Assembly (NCBI GenBank): GCA_025358085.1
Contig: JANYKT010000140.1
Span: 1 to 64,000, forward strand
Length of the DNA stretch: 64,000 nucleotides
From: Deltaproteobacteria bacterium
Lineage (GTDB): Bacteria; Myxococcota; Myxococcia; Myxococcales; 40CM-4-68-19
Direction: 5' to 3'
Of the stretch, positions 1 through 9,210 are shown piece after piece. How positions within the stretch are numbered: the stretch's first letter is position 1; every line of letters starts with the position of its first letter. The translations under genes were made by a program, and so were the position numbers. A model generated the notes under the pieces. It searched no databases and was not told where the DNA came from. It saw only the letters and a list, made by a program, of their open reading frames with translations.

Positions 1-239
1 AACCCGGCGGTGTCGAGCAGGTTGACCAGCACGCCGTCGTGCTCGGCGAAGGTGACGTGGGTCGCGACGGTGAAGTTGCGCTTGGCCTCCTCGGGCTCGT
101 GGTCGAGGTGGCTGGTGGATCCGTCCTTGCTGGCCCGCGAAGGAGCGTCGTGTCGGAGCAGCGCCTCGGTGAGCGCGGTCTTGCCGGCGCCGTCGTGGGC
201 GATGACGGCAACGTTGCGAATCTTCCTCGGGTCGAGCAT
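1..239 (-). CDS. Elongation factor G-like GTPase, N-terminal part (truncated by window start)
   Basis: Manual translation of the minus strand: MLDPRKIRNVAVIAHDGAGKTALTEALLRHDAPSRASKDGSTSHLDHEPEEAKRNFTVATHVTFAEHDGVLVNLLDTAGF; P-loop GAGKT and DTAGF fit an EF-G paralog. Not in the ORF track because it is open at the edge. Confidence 0.78.
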   Translation of the reverse strand, partial: MLDPRKIRNVAVIAHDGAGKTALTEALLRHDAPSRASKDGSTSHLDHEPEEAKRNFTVATHVTFAEHDGVLVNLLDTAG

Positions 240-341
240 GGTGACCTCCCGGTCAGGGGCACCTTAGACCGATTGCAAACGCTTGTAGAGACAAGCCTCT
301 CCAGCAACTAGTCCCCGACTCGCTCGCCAGGGCCCGCTTGC

Positions 342-480
342 ATGCACTACAACTTCGCCCGCATCCACCAGAGGCTCCGGGTCACTCCTGCGATGGCGGC
401 GGGCGTCTCCGAGCACGTTTGGGAGACCGAAGATATCGTCGCGCTGCCGGAAACGGGTAGGCAGCCTGCCCGCTTGACAG
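342..480 (+). pseudogene. Transposase C-terminal fragment (degenerate)
   Basis: HYNFARIHQRLRVTPAMAAGVSEHVWETEDIVALPE resembles the conserved C-terminus of a widespread DDE transposase family (HYNFxRIHxxLRVTPAMxAG); no upstream catalytic region in frame. Confidence 0.6.
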
Positions 481-579
481 GCCCGGCGGCAGTGCGCAAG
501 TGTCCGGGTAGCGCGGGGCAAGCGAAAATTCCCCAGGTCGCTGGACCGGACGCCATGGCAGAGGCGTTGCGGCACATGC

Positions 580-894
580 TTGCTCCTATCGCGGAAAACA
601 GAGATTAAGAAGAGCGAGCATGACCTCGAAAAACACAGGGCCACGCTCAACGCAGTGGATCGCAGCGACAACCGCTCGCATACACGCCTGATGGTCGGCT
701 TGATAGTCGGCAGCTTGCTCGCACTGGGCTTGGCCTATTTGGCTGGATACGCGTACGTCCATGGCGATAAGGACTTTGCCGCGAAGGTTGCCCTCGGCAT
801 TGCGAGCTTCCTTGCGGGTGCGGCTAGCGGCTGGGGCGCGAAGGCCGAGGCAGCAAGCAAGAAGACTTTTGGCGGCTCCGGCGACAAAGACTGA
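580..894 (+). CDS. Small membrane protein, hypothetical
   Basis: Two hydrophobic segments (LMVGLIVGSLLALGLAYLAGYAYV; KVALGIASFLAGAASGWGA); start uncertain, possibly Met at 691. Confidence 0.45.
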   Translation: MLLSRKTEIKKSEHDLEKHRATLNAVDRSDNRSHTRLMVGLIVGSLLALGLAYLAGYAYVHGDKDFAAKVALGIASFLAGAASGWGAKAEAASKKTFGGSGDKD

Positions 895-1301
895 CCGGGG
901 CGCGCCTCAAACTGACCCACTACCAAGAAACGTCCAGAATTGAAGCGACTTGGTCGGTCCTGAACAAAAAGCTGATTTCTGTCTGGAAAGCTGTCAGCAC
1001 CTCGCATAGTATGGCGATCGTCTTCGGTGGCTTGGTCCAATGCCGCCGGCTCCGGGTCCGAAAGCCGGGGCAGGTCTCGTAAAAGGTTTGCAGCTGACAG
1101 CAGCTGCCGCGACGGAGTCTTTGCCGTCAGGGGTCTCGACAAGCCGGGAGTGAAGGTCGCGCGACGAGGCGCGCAGCCGTCGAGTGATCGCGGGTCACGG
1201 GTCGATCCCGCGGGCGGCAAGCAGCAAGGTTTGGAATCTGCCCGGAGAGCCGGGTGCTGCGCGGGCTGTCTTTGCCGCGCGAGATCGAGGTGCGCTGAAG
1301 A

Positions 1302-3182
1302 ATGGCGAATGCCGTACTCATCGTCGAAGACGAGCAGAGCGCTTCGCGCCTGATCGCCTCCATCTGCGCCGAGCTGTACCTGGCGTCGCAGGCCACGGCC
1401 TCCGGCAAGGACGCCCAGACGCTCTGTGCGCAGGCGGCAGAGGCAGGCGCGCCTTTCGCGTGCGTGGTGCTCGACCTGGCGCTGGCGGAGCTTGACGGCT
1501 TCCAGTTCGCGTTGGCAGCGCGCGCCGCCGCCTGGGGCAAGGCTTTGCCGCTCATCATCGTCAGCGGGATCTACAAGCAGCTCCCGCCGGACTTCGCCGC
1601 CAGGGCGAGGCCTACGGCGTTCTTCGCCAAGCCATTTGATGTGCAGCCGCTGCGCGCGGCGCTGACCCGGGTCTGCGGGATCCAGGAGCCGCCGTCGGTG
1701 GCCGGGTTGATCGATGACACGCCGGTGGCGCAGCTCTTCATCGATCTCTTCCGCGCCAAGGCCACCGGTACGCTCTCGCTCTCGCAGGACCCGACCCGGC
1801 GGGTGATCACTTTTCAGCAGGGCCAGATCCGGTTCGCGCAGGCGAATATCAAGACCGAGACCGTAGGGGCGGCGCAGATTGCCTCGGGGCTGATCAAGCA
1901 AGCCTCGTTCGACCGCGCGGTGGCGCTGGCCAAGCAGCAGAAGACGCAGCTGCATGAAGCCCTGGCGACGGAGCGCGTGCTCTCGCCCGACCAGCTGAAG
2001 GTCGCGCTCAAGCAGCAGACCGTCGAGGTCTGCGTCAACGCGCTGCACTGGACCGTTGGCGCCCATCGCTTCGAGCCGCAGCCGGCGGAGACGGTGGCGA
2101 TCCTCCCCGACGCGCGCACAAGTCCCGTCGCGCTCGTGCTCGAGGGAGCGAAAAAAGTCTCACCCGAAGACTCGAAGAAGTGGTTGGAGGCCCATGCGCA
2201 GCAGCGCATCCGGCGCAGCGCGGAGCTGGAGCGCGAGCTGTTCTCGGTCAAGAGCGCGTGGCCCGGCGAGAGCATCACTCCGCTGGTGACCGGTGGAAAG
2301 TCCGTCGGCGAAGTGCTTGCCCGGGTGAAAGATGCCGAGCTGCCGCTGCTGCACTACCTGTGCATGAGCGGGCTCTTGACGCTGACTGGCGGCGCGCAGG
2401 CGCAGAAGCCAGTAGCCCCTGCCGGGCCGAGCGACGAGGACCGAGGGAAGATCTTCACCACCCTGGAGAGCAGCGCGCGCCGCATGTTGTTCGGCGAGCG
2501 GGACCACCTCGCCGAGGCCAGCCACTACGAGGTGCTCTGCGTCGGCCGGGACATCAGCGCCGAAGATCTCAAGCAGGCCTACTTCGGCCAGGCCAAGCGC
2601 TTCCACTCCGACAGCTTCAGCGGCGTCGAGCTGGGCAGCGCACGCCGTCTGGCCGAGGAGCTGTTCTCGAAGGTCAACGAGGCGTACCAGGTGCTCTCCG
2701 ACAAGGAGAAGCGCAGCGAGTACGACGTCTTTCTCGACCGCAAAGCCAAGGGACTGCCCACCGATGTCGGGGCCATCCTCCGGGCCGAGGCAGTGTTCCA
2801 GAAGGGCGAACTGCTTTTCAAGGCCGGCAAGTGGGAAGACGCCGAGGCGCTCTTTCGCGAGGCCATCGCGCTCAATCACGCCGAGGCGGAGTTCCACGCG
2901 TATCTCGGCATGGCCATGTTCAGGAGCAAGGGCAAGGCTGATGAGGCGCTGCAGCAAGTGGAGAAGGCGCTGGAGTTCGATCCGCGCCTGCGCAGCGGCA
3001 CGCTCTTCGCCGCGCAGCTCCTGGTCGAGTTGGGTGAGGTGGAGCGCGGCAAGGTCCTGCTCCGCCGGGCCATCGACAAGGATCCGGATTTTGACGAAGG
3101 CAGAAGTTTGCTCCGCACGCTTCGCGAGAAGCCGGCTGAGCAGAAGAAGGGCGGCTTTTTTGGCCGCCTGTTGAAGAAGTAG
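1302..3182 (+). CDS. Response regulator receiver - DUF4388 (PATAN) - J-domain - TPR protein
   Basis: Receiver (VLIVEDEQSASRL...VVLDLALAELDGF...FFAKPF), PATAN-like VAQLFIDLFRAKATGTLSLSQ, J-like HYEVLCVGRDISAEDLKQAYFGQAKRFHSD, C-terminal TPR. Confidence 0.88.
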   Translation: MANAVLIVEDEQSASRLIASICAELYLASQATASGKDAQTLCAQAAEAGAPFACVVLDLALAELDGFQFALAARAAAWGKALPLIIVSGIYKQLPPDFAARARPTAFFAKPFDVQPLRAALTRVCGIQEPPSVAGLIDDTPVAQLFIDLFRAKATGTLSLSQDPTRRVITFQQGQIRFAQANIKTETVGAAQIASGLIKQASFDRAVALAKQQKTQLHEALATERVLSPDQLKVALKQQTVEVCVNALHWTVGAHRFEPQPAETVAILPDARTSPVALVLEGAKKVSPEDSKKWLEAHAQQRIRRSAELERELFSVKSAWPGESITPLVTGGKSVGEVLARVKDAELPLLHYLCMSGLLTLTGGAQAQKPVAPAGPSDEDRGKIFTTLESSARRMLFGERDHLAEASHYEVLCVGRDISAEDLKQAYFGQAKRFHSDSFSGVELGSARRLAEELFSKVNEAYQVLSDKEKRSEYDVFLDRKAKGLPTDVGAILRAEAVFQKGELLFKAGKWEDAEALFREAIALNHAEAEFHAYLGMAMFRSKGKADEALQQVEKALEFDPRLRSGTLFAAQLLVELGEVERGKVLLRRAIDKDPDFDEGRSLLRTLREKPAEQKKGGFFGRLLKK

Positions 3183-3197
3183 GAACAATCCAAGCCA

Positions 3198-5087
3198 GTG
3201 GAGCCAGCAATGAATGGAGAAGGACAGGGTCCCGGGAATCAAACCGACGCGCATGCGGCGCATGACGCACCGGAGCCGGGCAACGCGAAGCTGCCGCCGG
3301 GCCTGAGCGGGGCGCAGCAAGGCCAGGGTGGCGCGCAAGGCCAGCCGCAGGAAGGCGCCGGCGGGAAGCGCAAGTTCCGGCGGCAGCGCCGGGGCGGCCG
3401 CGGGCGCGGGCGCAACAAGCAGGGAGGGACTCCGCAGCAGAACCAGCCCGGCTACGTAGCTCCGCTCGATGCGCACGGCCGCATCGTCGACGTCGAGAAT
3501 GACACCGAAGGCGGATCGAGCGCGGGCTTAGGTCCAGACGAGGACGATGACGGTCCCGAGGACACCGCGCAGCAGCCCGACGGCAACGTCGTCAAAGCTG
3601 CCGCGCAGCAGCTTGACGGCAACGTCGCCAAAGCTGCCGCGCCGCCGCCCGTGGCCAGCGCTGCAGCTCAGCCGGCAGAGGGCAATTCGGCGCTCCCGCC
3701 GCGTCCGGCAGAGTCCCCGGCGGCGGACGGCAACGCGCAGGCGGCGCTGGGCGAGGCGGCGCAGGGCGAGGCGGCGCAGGGCGGGGCCACGCCTGGCGCT
3801 GCGCCATCGCAGCCGGTGCAGTCGCAGCCGCAAGATTCGCAGCCGCAGGGGCAGCAGCAACAGGGGCAGCAGCAACAGGGGCAGCGGCAGGGGCGCGGCG
3901 GGCGGCACCAGCGGCACCAGAATCAGCAGCACCAGAATCAGAACGGACAGCAGAACCAGCAGCAGAAGCCGCAACAGCAGCGGCAGCCCGAAGTCACGGT
4001 CGCTTGCGAGGGCGTGCTGGACATCGATCACCGCGGCAACGGCAAGCTGCGGCTGGCGAAGTTCAACTTCCTCCCGCAGCAGGACGATGTCGAGGTGCCG
4101 CGCCAGCTGATCGATCGCGACAAGCTGCGCCCTGGCTCCATGCTGGCCGGCCAGTCCGCGCGCCGCAACGGCCGGCTGCAGCTGGTCAAGACGGACACCG
4201 TCGAAGGGCTCACGCCCCAGCAGGCCGCGGCCCTGACCGCGTTCTCGAACCTGACCGTGGTGGACCCCGACGACCGGCTGGTGATGGAGACCACGTCCAA
4301 GGAGACGCTGACGCGCATCATCGACATCGTCTCGCCCATCGGCCTCGGGCAGCGCATGCTCATCGTCGCGCCGCCCAAGACCGGCAAGACGATCATGCTG
4401 CAGAAGATCTCGCACGCCATCACCGCCAACAAGCCCGACGTGATCCAGTTCGTGCTGCTGGTGGACGAGCGGCCGGAGGAAGTCACCGACTTCCGCCGCA
4501 CGGTGAAGGCCGAGGTCTTCGCCTCGTCCGCCGACCGCCCCACCGACGAGCACCTGCACGTTGCCGAAATGGCCATGGAGCGCGCCAAGCGGCTGGTCGA
4601 ATGCGGCAAGGACGTGGTCATCCTGCTCGACTCGATCACGCGCCTTTCGCGCGCCTATAATAAAGAGGTCGAGTCGTCGGGCCGCACGCTGTCGGGCGGC
4701 GTCGATTCGCGCGCGCTGGAGCGGCCGAAGCGGCTGTTCGGCGCTGCGCGCAACGCGGAGGAAGGCGGATCCTTGACCATCATCGCCACCGCGCTGATCG
4801 ACACCGGGTCGCGCATGGACGAAGTGATCTTCGAGGAGTTCAAGGGCACCGGCAACTCCGAGATCAACCTCGACCGCGCGCTGGCCGAGAAGCGCGTCTG
4901 GCCGGCCATCAACATCCAGACCAGCGGCACGCGCAAGGAAGAGAAGCTCTTCTCCCAGCACGAATACGAGAAGGTGAAGAAGCTGCGCGGCGCGCTCTAC
5001 GCGCTCAAGCCCACCGAGGCGATGGAGAGGCTGATCAAGTCGATGAATGAATTCAAATCAAACGCGGAGTTCCTGGACGCTATCTAG
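3198..5087 (+). CDS. rho: Transcription termination factor Rho with long low-complexity N-terminal region
   Basis: Rho core: CEGVLDIDHRGNGKLR, GQRMLIVAPPKTGKTIMLQKI, LLVDERPEEVTDFRR, LLDSITRLSRAYN, SGGVDSRALERPKRLFGAARN. Confidence 0.97.
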   Translation: MEPAMNGEGQGPGNQTDAHAAHDAPEPGNAKLPPGLSGAQQGQGGAQGQPQEGAGGKRKFRRQRRGGRGRGRNKQGGTPQQNQPGYVAPLDAHGRIVDVENDTEGGSSAGLGPDEDDDGPEDTAQQPDGNVVKAAAQQLDGNVAKAAAPPPVASAAAQPAEGNSALPPRPAESPAADGNAQAALGEAAQGEAAQGGATPGAAPSQPVQSQPQDSQPQGQQQQGQQQQGQRQGRGGRHQRHQNQQHQNQNGQQNQQQKPQQQRQPEVTVACEGVLDIDHRGNGKLRLAKFNFLPQQDDVEVPRQLIDRDKLRPGSMLAGQSARRNGRLQLVKTDTVEGLTPQQAAALTAFSNLTVVDPDDRLVMETTSKETLTRIIDIVSPIGLGQRMLIVAPPKTGKTIMLQKISHAITANKPDVIQFVLLVDERPEEVTDFRRTVKAEVFASSADRPTDEHLHVAEMAMERAKRLVECGKDVVILLDSITRLSRAYNKEVESSGRTLSGGVDSRALERPKRLFGAARNAEEGGSLTIIATALIDTGSRMDEVIFEEFKGTGNSEINLDRALAEKRVWPAINIQTSGTRKEEKLFSQHEYEKVKKLRGALYALKPTEAMERLIKSMNEFKSNAEFLDAI

Positions 5088-5189
5088 AGCAGCCTCTATC
5101 CAGCCCGTCCATTACTTCGAGCCTCGAGCAATGTCCGGCAATCCGGGCCCCGCGGACGGTGCAGGTGCTTGGCCCCTCTCGACCAGCGA

Positions 5190-5316
5190 CGGCGGAGGGG
5201 GGCCCGTCGCGTCGATCGTACGGTTCGTACGTTTGGACAGTTGGGAAGCCGATTTGAGCCCGCTCAAATCGCCCGAAACGTACGAACTGTACGACCGCGC
5301 CGCGGACCCCCTCGCC
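5190..5316. repeat. Intergenic imperfect palindrome, copy 1
   Basis: Arms CGTACGGTTCGTACGTTT (5217-5234) and AAACGTACGAACTGTACG (5276-5293), one mismatch; inner perfect hairpin GATTTGAGC-CC-GCTCAAATC (5251-5270); second copy near 53465-53590. Confidence 0.85.
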
Positions 5317-5345
5317 ACCCCGCCCTCGCCGCAGGTCCCCATCCT

Positions 5346-6062
5346 TCATTTGATTGTCTTGGGCGTGCCGTGGAGGTACCGCCGGATCGACGGCGTTCCC
5401 TCGCTGACCAGCGCTGCTTCGTAAGGTGCGGGCGGGTCGAGCGGGTGGACCGACCAGCGCGTTGCGTCCGCGCCCTTCGCCCAGAGGACGCAGCCCTGCG
5501 TGGGGTTGATCTCGTACGAGCGCAGCGACCGCGAGAGCCCCTCGCCAGTCGCCTTGAGGAACGCCTCCTTGCAGGTCCAGAGCTTGAAGAACGCCACCGC
5601 GCGCGCAGGCTCGTCGAGCGCGAAGAGCCGCTCCTGCTCGCCGGGGGCGAAGAACCGCCGGGCCAGCGCGTCGGTGCGCCGGATCCGCGGAAGCTCCACG
5701 TCCACGCCCACCTCGAGGTCCGGCGAGATCGCGTACAGCGCATAGTCGCCCGAGTGGCTGACATTGAAGTGCAGCCCGTCCACAAAAGGCTTGCCGTGCG
5801 CGCCATATTGAAACGCGACCTCCGCTGGCGGACAGTCCTGGGCGCGTCCGACGATTTCGCGCAGCATCCCGCGCGCCGCGACCCAATGCCCGCGCAGCGC
5901 GTCGGTGGCGAAGCTCAGCGCGCGTTGCTCTTCGCGCGGCGAAAGGAACGCGCGCAGCGCTTGCAGTCGTGCCGGCGCAGGGTCGAGGCGCGCCAGGAAG
6001 AGCCACACCTCTCCTTCCGCGGGCTCTCCCTCGGCGGGCGGTTGCAACCAGTCGATCGACAT
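5346..6062 (-). CDS. 4'-phosphopantetheinyl transferase (Sfp type)
   Basis: VGVDVELPRIRR and FKLWTCKEAFLKATGEGL motifs; HGKPFVDGLHFNVSHSGDYALYA. Confidence 0.92.
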   Translation of the reverse strand: MSIDWLQPPAEGEPAEGEVWLFLARLDPAPARLQALRAFLSPREEQRALSFATDALRGHWVAARGMLREIVGRAQDCPPAEVAFQYGAHGKPFVDGLHFNVSHSGDYALYAISPDLEVGVDVELPRIRRTDALARRFFAPGEQERLFALDEPARAVAFFKLWTCKEAFLKATGEGLSRSLRSYEINPTQGCVLWAKGADATRWSVHPLDPPAPYEAALVSEGTPSIRRYLHGTPKTIK

Positions 6063-6312
6063 CCGCCGATGCTAACCGGCGTTGCGTTGCCTCAGCCGGG
6101 CAATCGCAGGAACGCCTGTTGTATGTTCAAGTCGATTTCAATCCCGCGTGCGTGGAACCGCGTAATGGATTACGCGCTCCCGGTAGTGGCCTCAATGCCT
6201 GCGCCGTTGCAGGCTTGGCGCATTTCTACACTCATCCATTTTGCGTATGGGTGCGTATTGTTTTTCTCAGTATTCCGTCGCCAGTGTGCGCGCTCAGGGA
6301 GACCAACCAGTC

Positions 6313-8373
6313 ATGGAAGCAACACTATCGAGCGGCGCCCGCGGCGACCGGGCGAACCTGCTGGTGGTCGACGACCTACCCGCGAACGTGCTCGCATTGC
6401 GCGCGGCGCTCGAGCCGCTGGACGAGAATATCGTCGAGGCGAGCTCCGGCGAGGCGGCTCTCGAATACCTGCTCAAGAACGACTGCGCCGCTATCCTTCT
6501 CGACGTGCGGCTGCCGGGCATGAGCGGCTTCGAAGTGGCCGATGCGCTGCGAAGCCGGCCGCGCACCCGCGACATCCCCATTCTCTTCGTCACCGGGACC
6601 CTGCAGGACGGCGCGTCGGCCGGCTACGCGCACGGCGCGTTCGACTACATCCTCAAGCCGTTCAATCCGGACGTGATGCGCGCGAAAGTGTCGGCCATCG
6701 TCAAATTGTACCGGCTGCGGCGCAATATCGAAGAGCAGCGCGATGTGCTGGCTGCGAGCGAGCAAAGGGCCCGCGCGGAGACCGCGAGCGAGCGCGCCTC
6801 CATGTACGATCTGCTCGCGCAGTCGCCCGCCTTGATCGCCAGGCTGCGCGGGCCCGAGCAGGTCTTCGATTACGCGAACTCGCGGTACCGGGAGGCGATT
6901 GGAAACCGCACCCTGGTGGGCAAGCGTCTACGCGACGCCCTCCCGGAGCTCGAGGGCCAGCCCTTCGCGAAACTCCTGGACAGCGTGTACCGGAGCGGCG
7001 AACCGTTCGTCGCCGACGAGGTTCCGGCGCAGCTCGCCCGCGGCGCGGGAGGCACGCTCGAGACTGCCTACTTCAACTTTTCCTACCTGCCCACGCGCGA
7101 CCATTCGGGCTCCGTGGATGGCGTTCTTGTCTACGCGGTGGACGTTTCCGACCAGATGCGAGTGAGGCTCGAGCTCGAGGAGATCTCCAGGAATTTGCGC
7201 GCGAGCGAGGCTCGTTTCCACGGCATGGCAGAGGCCATTCCCCAGCAGGTCTGGACGGCCCGCGCCGACGGCACCGTCGACTTCGTCAACAGCAAGTTCG
7301 CCGAGTACGCGGGGAAGAGCACCGACCAGATCCTCGCCGAGGGATGGGTGCAGCAGATCCAGCCCGACGACTTCGCGGCGTTCAGCGCGGCCTGGGAGCA
7401 CTCGCTCTCCACCGGCGAACCGCTCGAACACGAGCTGCAGCTGCTGCGCAAGAACGACGGCGCATTTCGCTGGCACCTCGTGCGCGCGCTCCCCGAGCTC
7501 GATGAGGCCGGCCACGTGCTGCACTGGTACGGCACGCTGACCGACATCCAAGAGCAGAACGCGGTGGCCGAGCAGCTCGCTTACACCAACGTGTTCCAGC
7601 AGCAGCTGCTCGCGGTGGTGGGGCACGACCTGCGCAACCCGCTCAATGCAATCTCGATGACGGCGCAGCTGCTGCAGAATAAGGCCGACCCCACCCTGGA
7701 GCCGCTGGTGGCTCGCATCTCGCGCAGCGTGGCGCGGATGAAGCGGATCATCGGCGACATCATCAATTTCACTCGCGCCCGCATTGGGAGCGGATTGCCC
7801 GTGGTCCGGCAGCCCTGCTCTGCGCGCCAGCTCTGCCGCGAGGTCATTGACGAGTTCGCCGTGGTGCACCCGGACCGTTGCATCAGGCTTACGGCCGACG
7901 ACCCGGGCGAGGGCGAGTGGGACTCGCTCCGGCTGCAGCAAGCCGTCTCGAACCTGATCGCCAACGGGCTCCAGTACGGCCTGGTGGGCACGGAGCTGGT
8001 GGTGCGCGTCGAGAGCCTGCCCGAAGTGGTGACCATCTCAGTGCAGAACGAAGGGGCGCCCATTCCGGCCAGCTTGCTCGCCTCTGTCTTCGAGCCGTTC
8101 AAGCGTCGTTCGGAGCAGAACCCGCAGGGGTACAATCTGGGGCTCGGGCTTTACATCGTGGCGGAAGTGGTTCGCGCTCACGGCGGCACGGTGGAAGTTG
8201 AGTCCCACGATGCAACCGGCACCCGCTTCACCCTGCGCCTCCCGCGCCGGCTAGCCACTTCAGTCGTCGTCGGGGCGGCCCTGCGGCAGGTCTCCGCTGC
8301 CGGCAACCAGAACGCGCAACAGCTTGAGCGTGCCGACGCCATCGCTTTCGGCAATAGCGAGCACCCCGCCTGA
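6313..8373 (+). CDS. Receiver-PAS-histidine kinase (hybrid sensor kinase)
   Basis: Receiver LLVVDDLPANVLAL...ILLDVRLPGMSGFEVADAL, two PAS-like regions, H-box VVGHDLRNPLNAISMTAQLL, ATPase LGLGLYIVAEVVRAHGGTVEVES. ORF opens at 6241; ATG at 6313 preferred. Confidence 0.9.
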   Translation: MEATLSSGARGDRANLLVVDDLPANVLALRAALEPLDENIVEASSGEAALEYLLKNDCAAILLDVRLPGMSGFEVADALRSRPRTRDIPILFVTGTLQDGASAGYAHGAFDYILKPFNPDVMRAKVSAIVKLYRLRRNIEEQRDVLAASEQRARAETASERASMYDLLAQSPALIARLRGPEQVFDYANSRYREAIGNRTLVGKRLRDALPELEGQPFAKLLDSVYRSGEPFVADEVPAQLARGAGGTLETAYFNFSYLPTRDHSGSVDGVLVYAVDVSDQMRVRLELEEISRNLRASEARFHGMAEAIPQQVWTARADGTVDFVNSKFAEYAGKSTDQILAEGWVQQIQPDDFAAFSAAWEHSLSTGEPLEHELQLLRKNDGAFRWHLVRALPELDEAGHVLHWYGTLTDIQEQNAVAEQLAYTNVFQQQLLAVVGHDLRNPLNAISMTAQLLQNKADPTLEPLVARISRSVARMKRIIGDIINFTRARIGSGLPVVRQPCSARQLCREVIDEFAVVHPDRCIRLTADDPGEGEWDSLRLQQAVSNLIANGLQYGLVGTELVVRVESLPEVVTISVQNEGAPIPASLLASVFEPFKRRSEQNPQGYNLGLGLYIVAEVVRAHGGTVEVESHDATGTRFTLRLPRRLATSVVVGAALRQVSAAGNQNAQQLERADAIAFGNSEHPA

Positions 8374-9210
8374 GGGATCGGTGAGCCGCACCTTGCGCCC
8401 GCGCGAGTAGGGCGGCGCGCGCAGTCGCGTCAGGTCGGAAGGACCCGGCGCATGTCCGTGCGCCACGCGTCTCGCCAGACCCGGGTCGAGCCGCAGCTCG
8501 GCCAGACCATCGAGCGCGCGCGACAGCGGCAGCAGGTATTTGACGATGTCGCCCGCCTTGGCCGCCGCCATCAGCGTGTCGAGCCCGACCGCCTCGTCGA
8601 TGGTGAACGACGCCACCCGCACCCGCTTGAGCTCGCGCAAGTGCGCGCCGGGCCCCAGCCGCGTGCCGAGGTCATGCGCGATGGTCCGCAAGTACGTCCC
8701 CTTCGAGCAGCGCACGAAGATGCCGACGTCGGGCGGCGCGAAGAACGTCATCCGCGCTTCGTCGACGTTGATGGTGCGCGCCTCGCGCTCGACCACTTCG
8801 CCGGCCCGCGCCAGCTCATAGAGCCGCTTGCCGTCTACCTTGCGCGCCGAATACATGGGCGGTGTCTGCTCGATCAGGCCGACGAATCCCTTGAGCTCGT
8901 CTTCAAAGCGCTGCTGCGTGAAGTCGCCGAGCGGCCTGGTTTCCAGCACCTTGCCGGCGGCGTCCTGGGTGTCGGTCGCCTCACCGAAGCGGATCGTCGC
9001 CTGGTACTCCTTCTCGCCGTCGGCGATGTAGCTCGCCACCTTGGTCGCGTCACCGATGCAGATCGGCAGCACGCCCGTGGCCGTCGGATCGAGCGTGCCA
9101 GTGTGGCCGCAACGCTTGGTCTTGAAGAGCGACTTCACGCGGCGCACGACGTCGAAGCTCGTCGGTCCGCTCGGCTTGTTGACCACCACCACGCCCGACA
9201 GTTCAGACAT
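8260..9210 (-). CDS. truB: tRNA pseudouridine(55) synthase TruB
   Basis: GVVVVNKPSGPTSFDVVRRVKSLFKTKRCGHTGTLDPTATGVLPICIGDATK. Confidence 0.96.
   Translation of the reverse strand: MSELSGVVVVNKPSGPTSFDVVRRVKSLFKTKRCGHTGTLDPTATGVLPICIGDATKVASYIADGEKEYQATIRFGEATDTQDAAGKVLETRPLGDFTQQRFEDELKGFVGLIEQTPPMYSARKVDGKRLYELARAGEVVEREARTINVDEARMTFFAPPDVGIFVRCSKGTYLRTIAHDLGTRLGPGAHLRELKRVRVASFTIDEAVGLDTLMAAAKAGDIVKYLLPLSRALDGLAELRLDPGLARRVAHGHAPGPSDLTRLRAPPYSRGRKVRLTDPSGGVLAIAESDGVGTLKLLRVLVAGSGDLPQGRPDDD

Noticed and set aside
895-1020. Possible IS21-type terminal sequence (CAAACTGACCCACTACC)
   Set aside because: Only a short recollection-based resemblance; no transposase frame or paired end visible.
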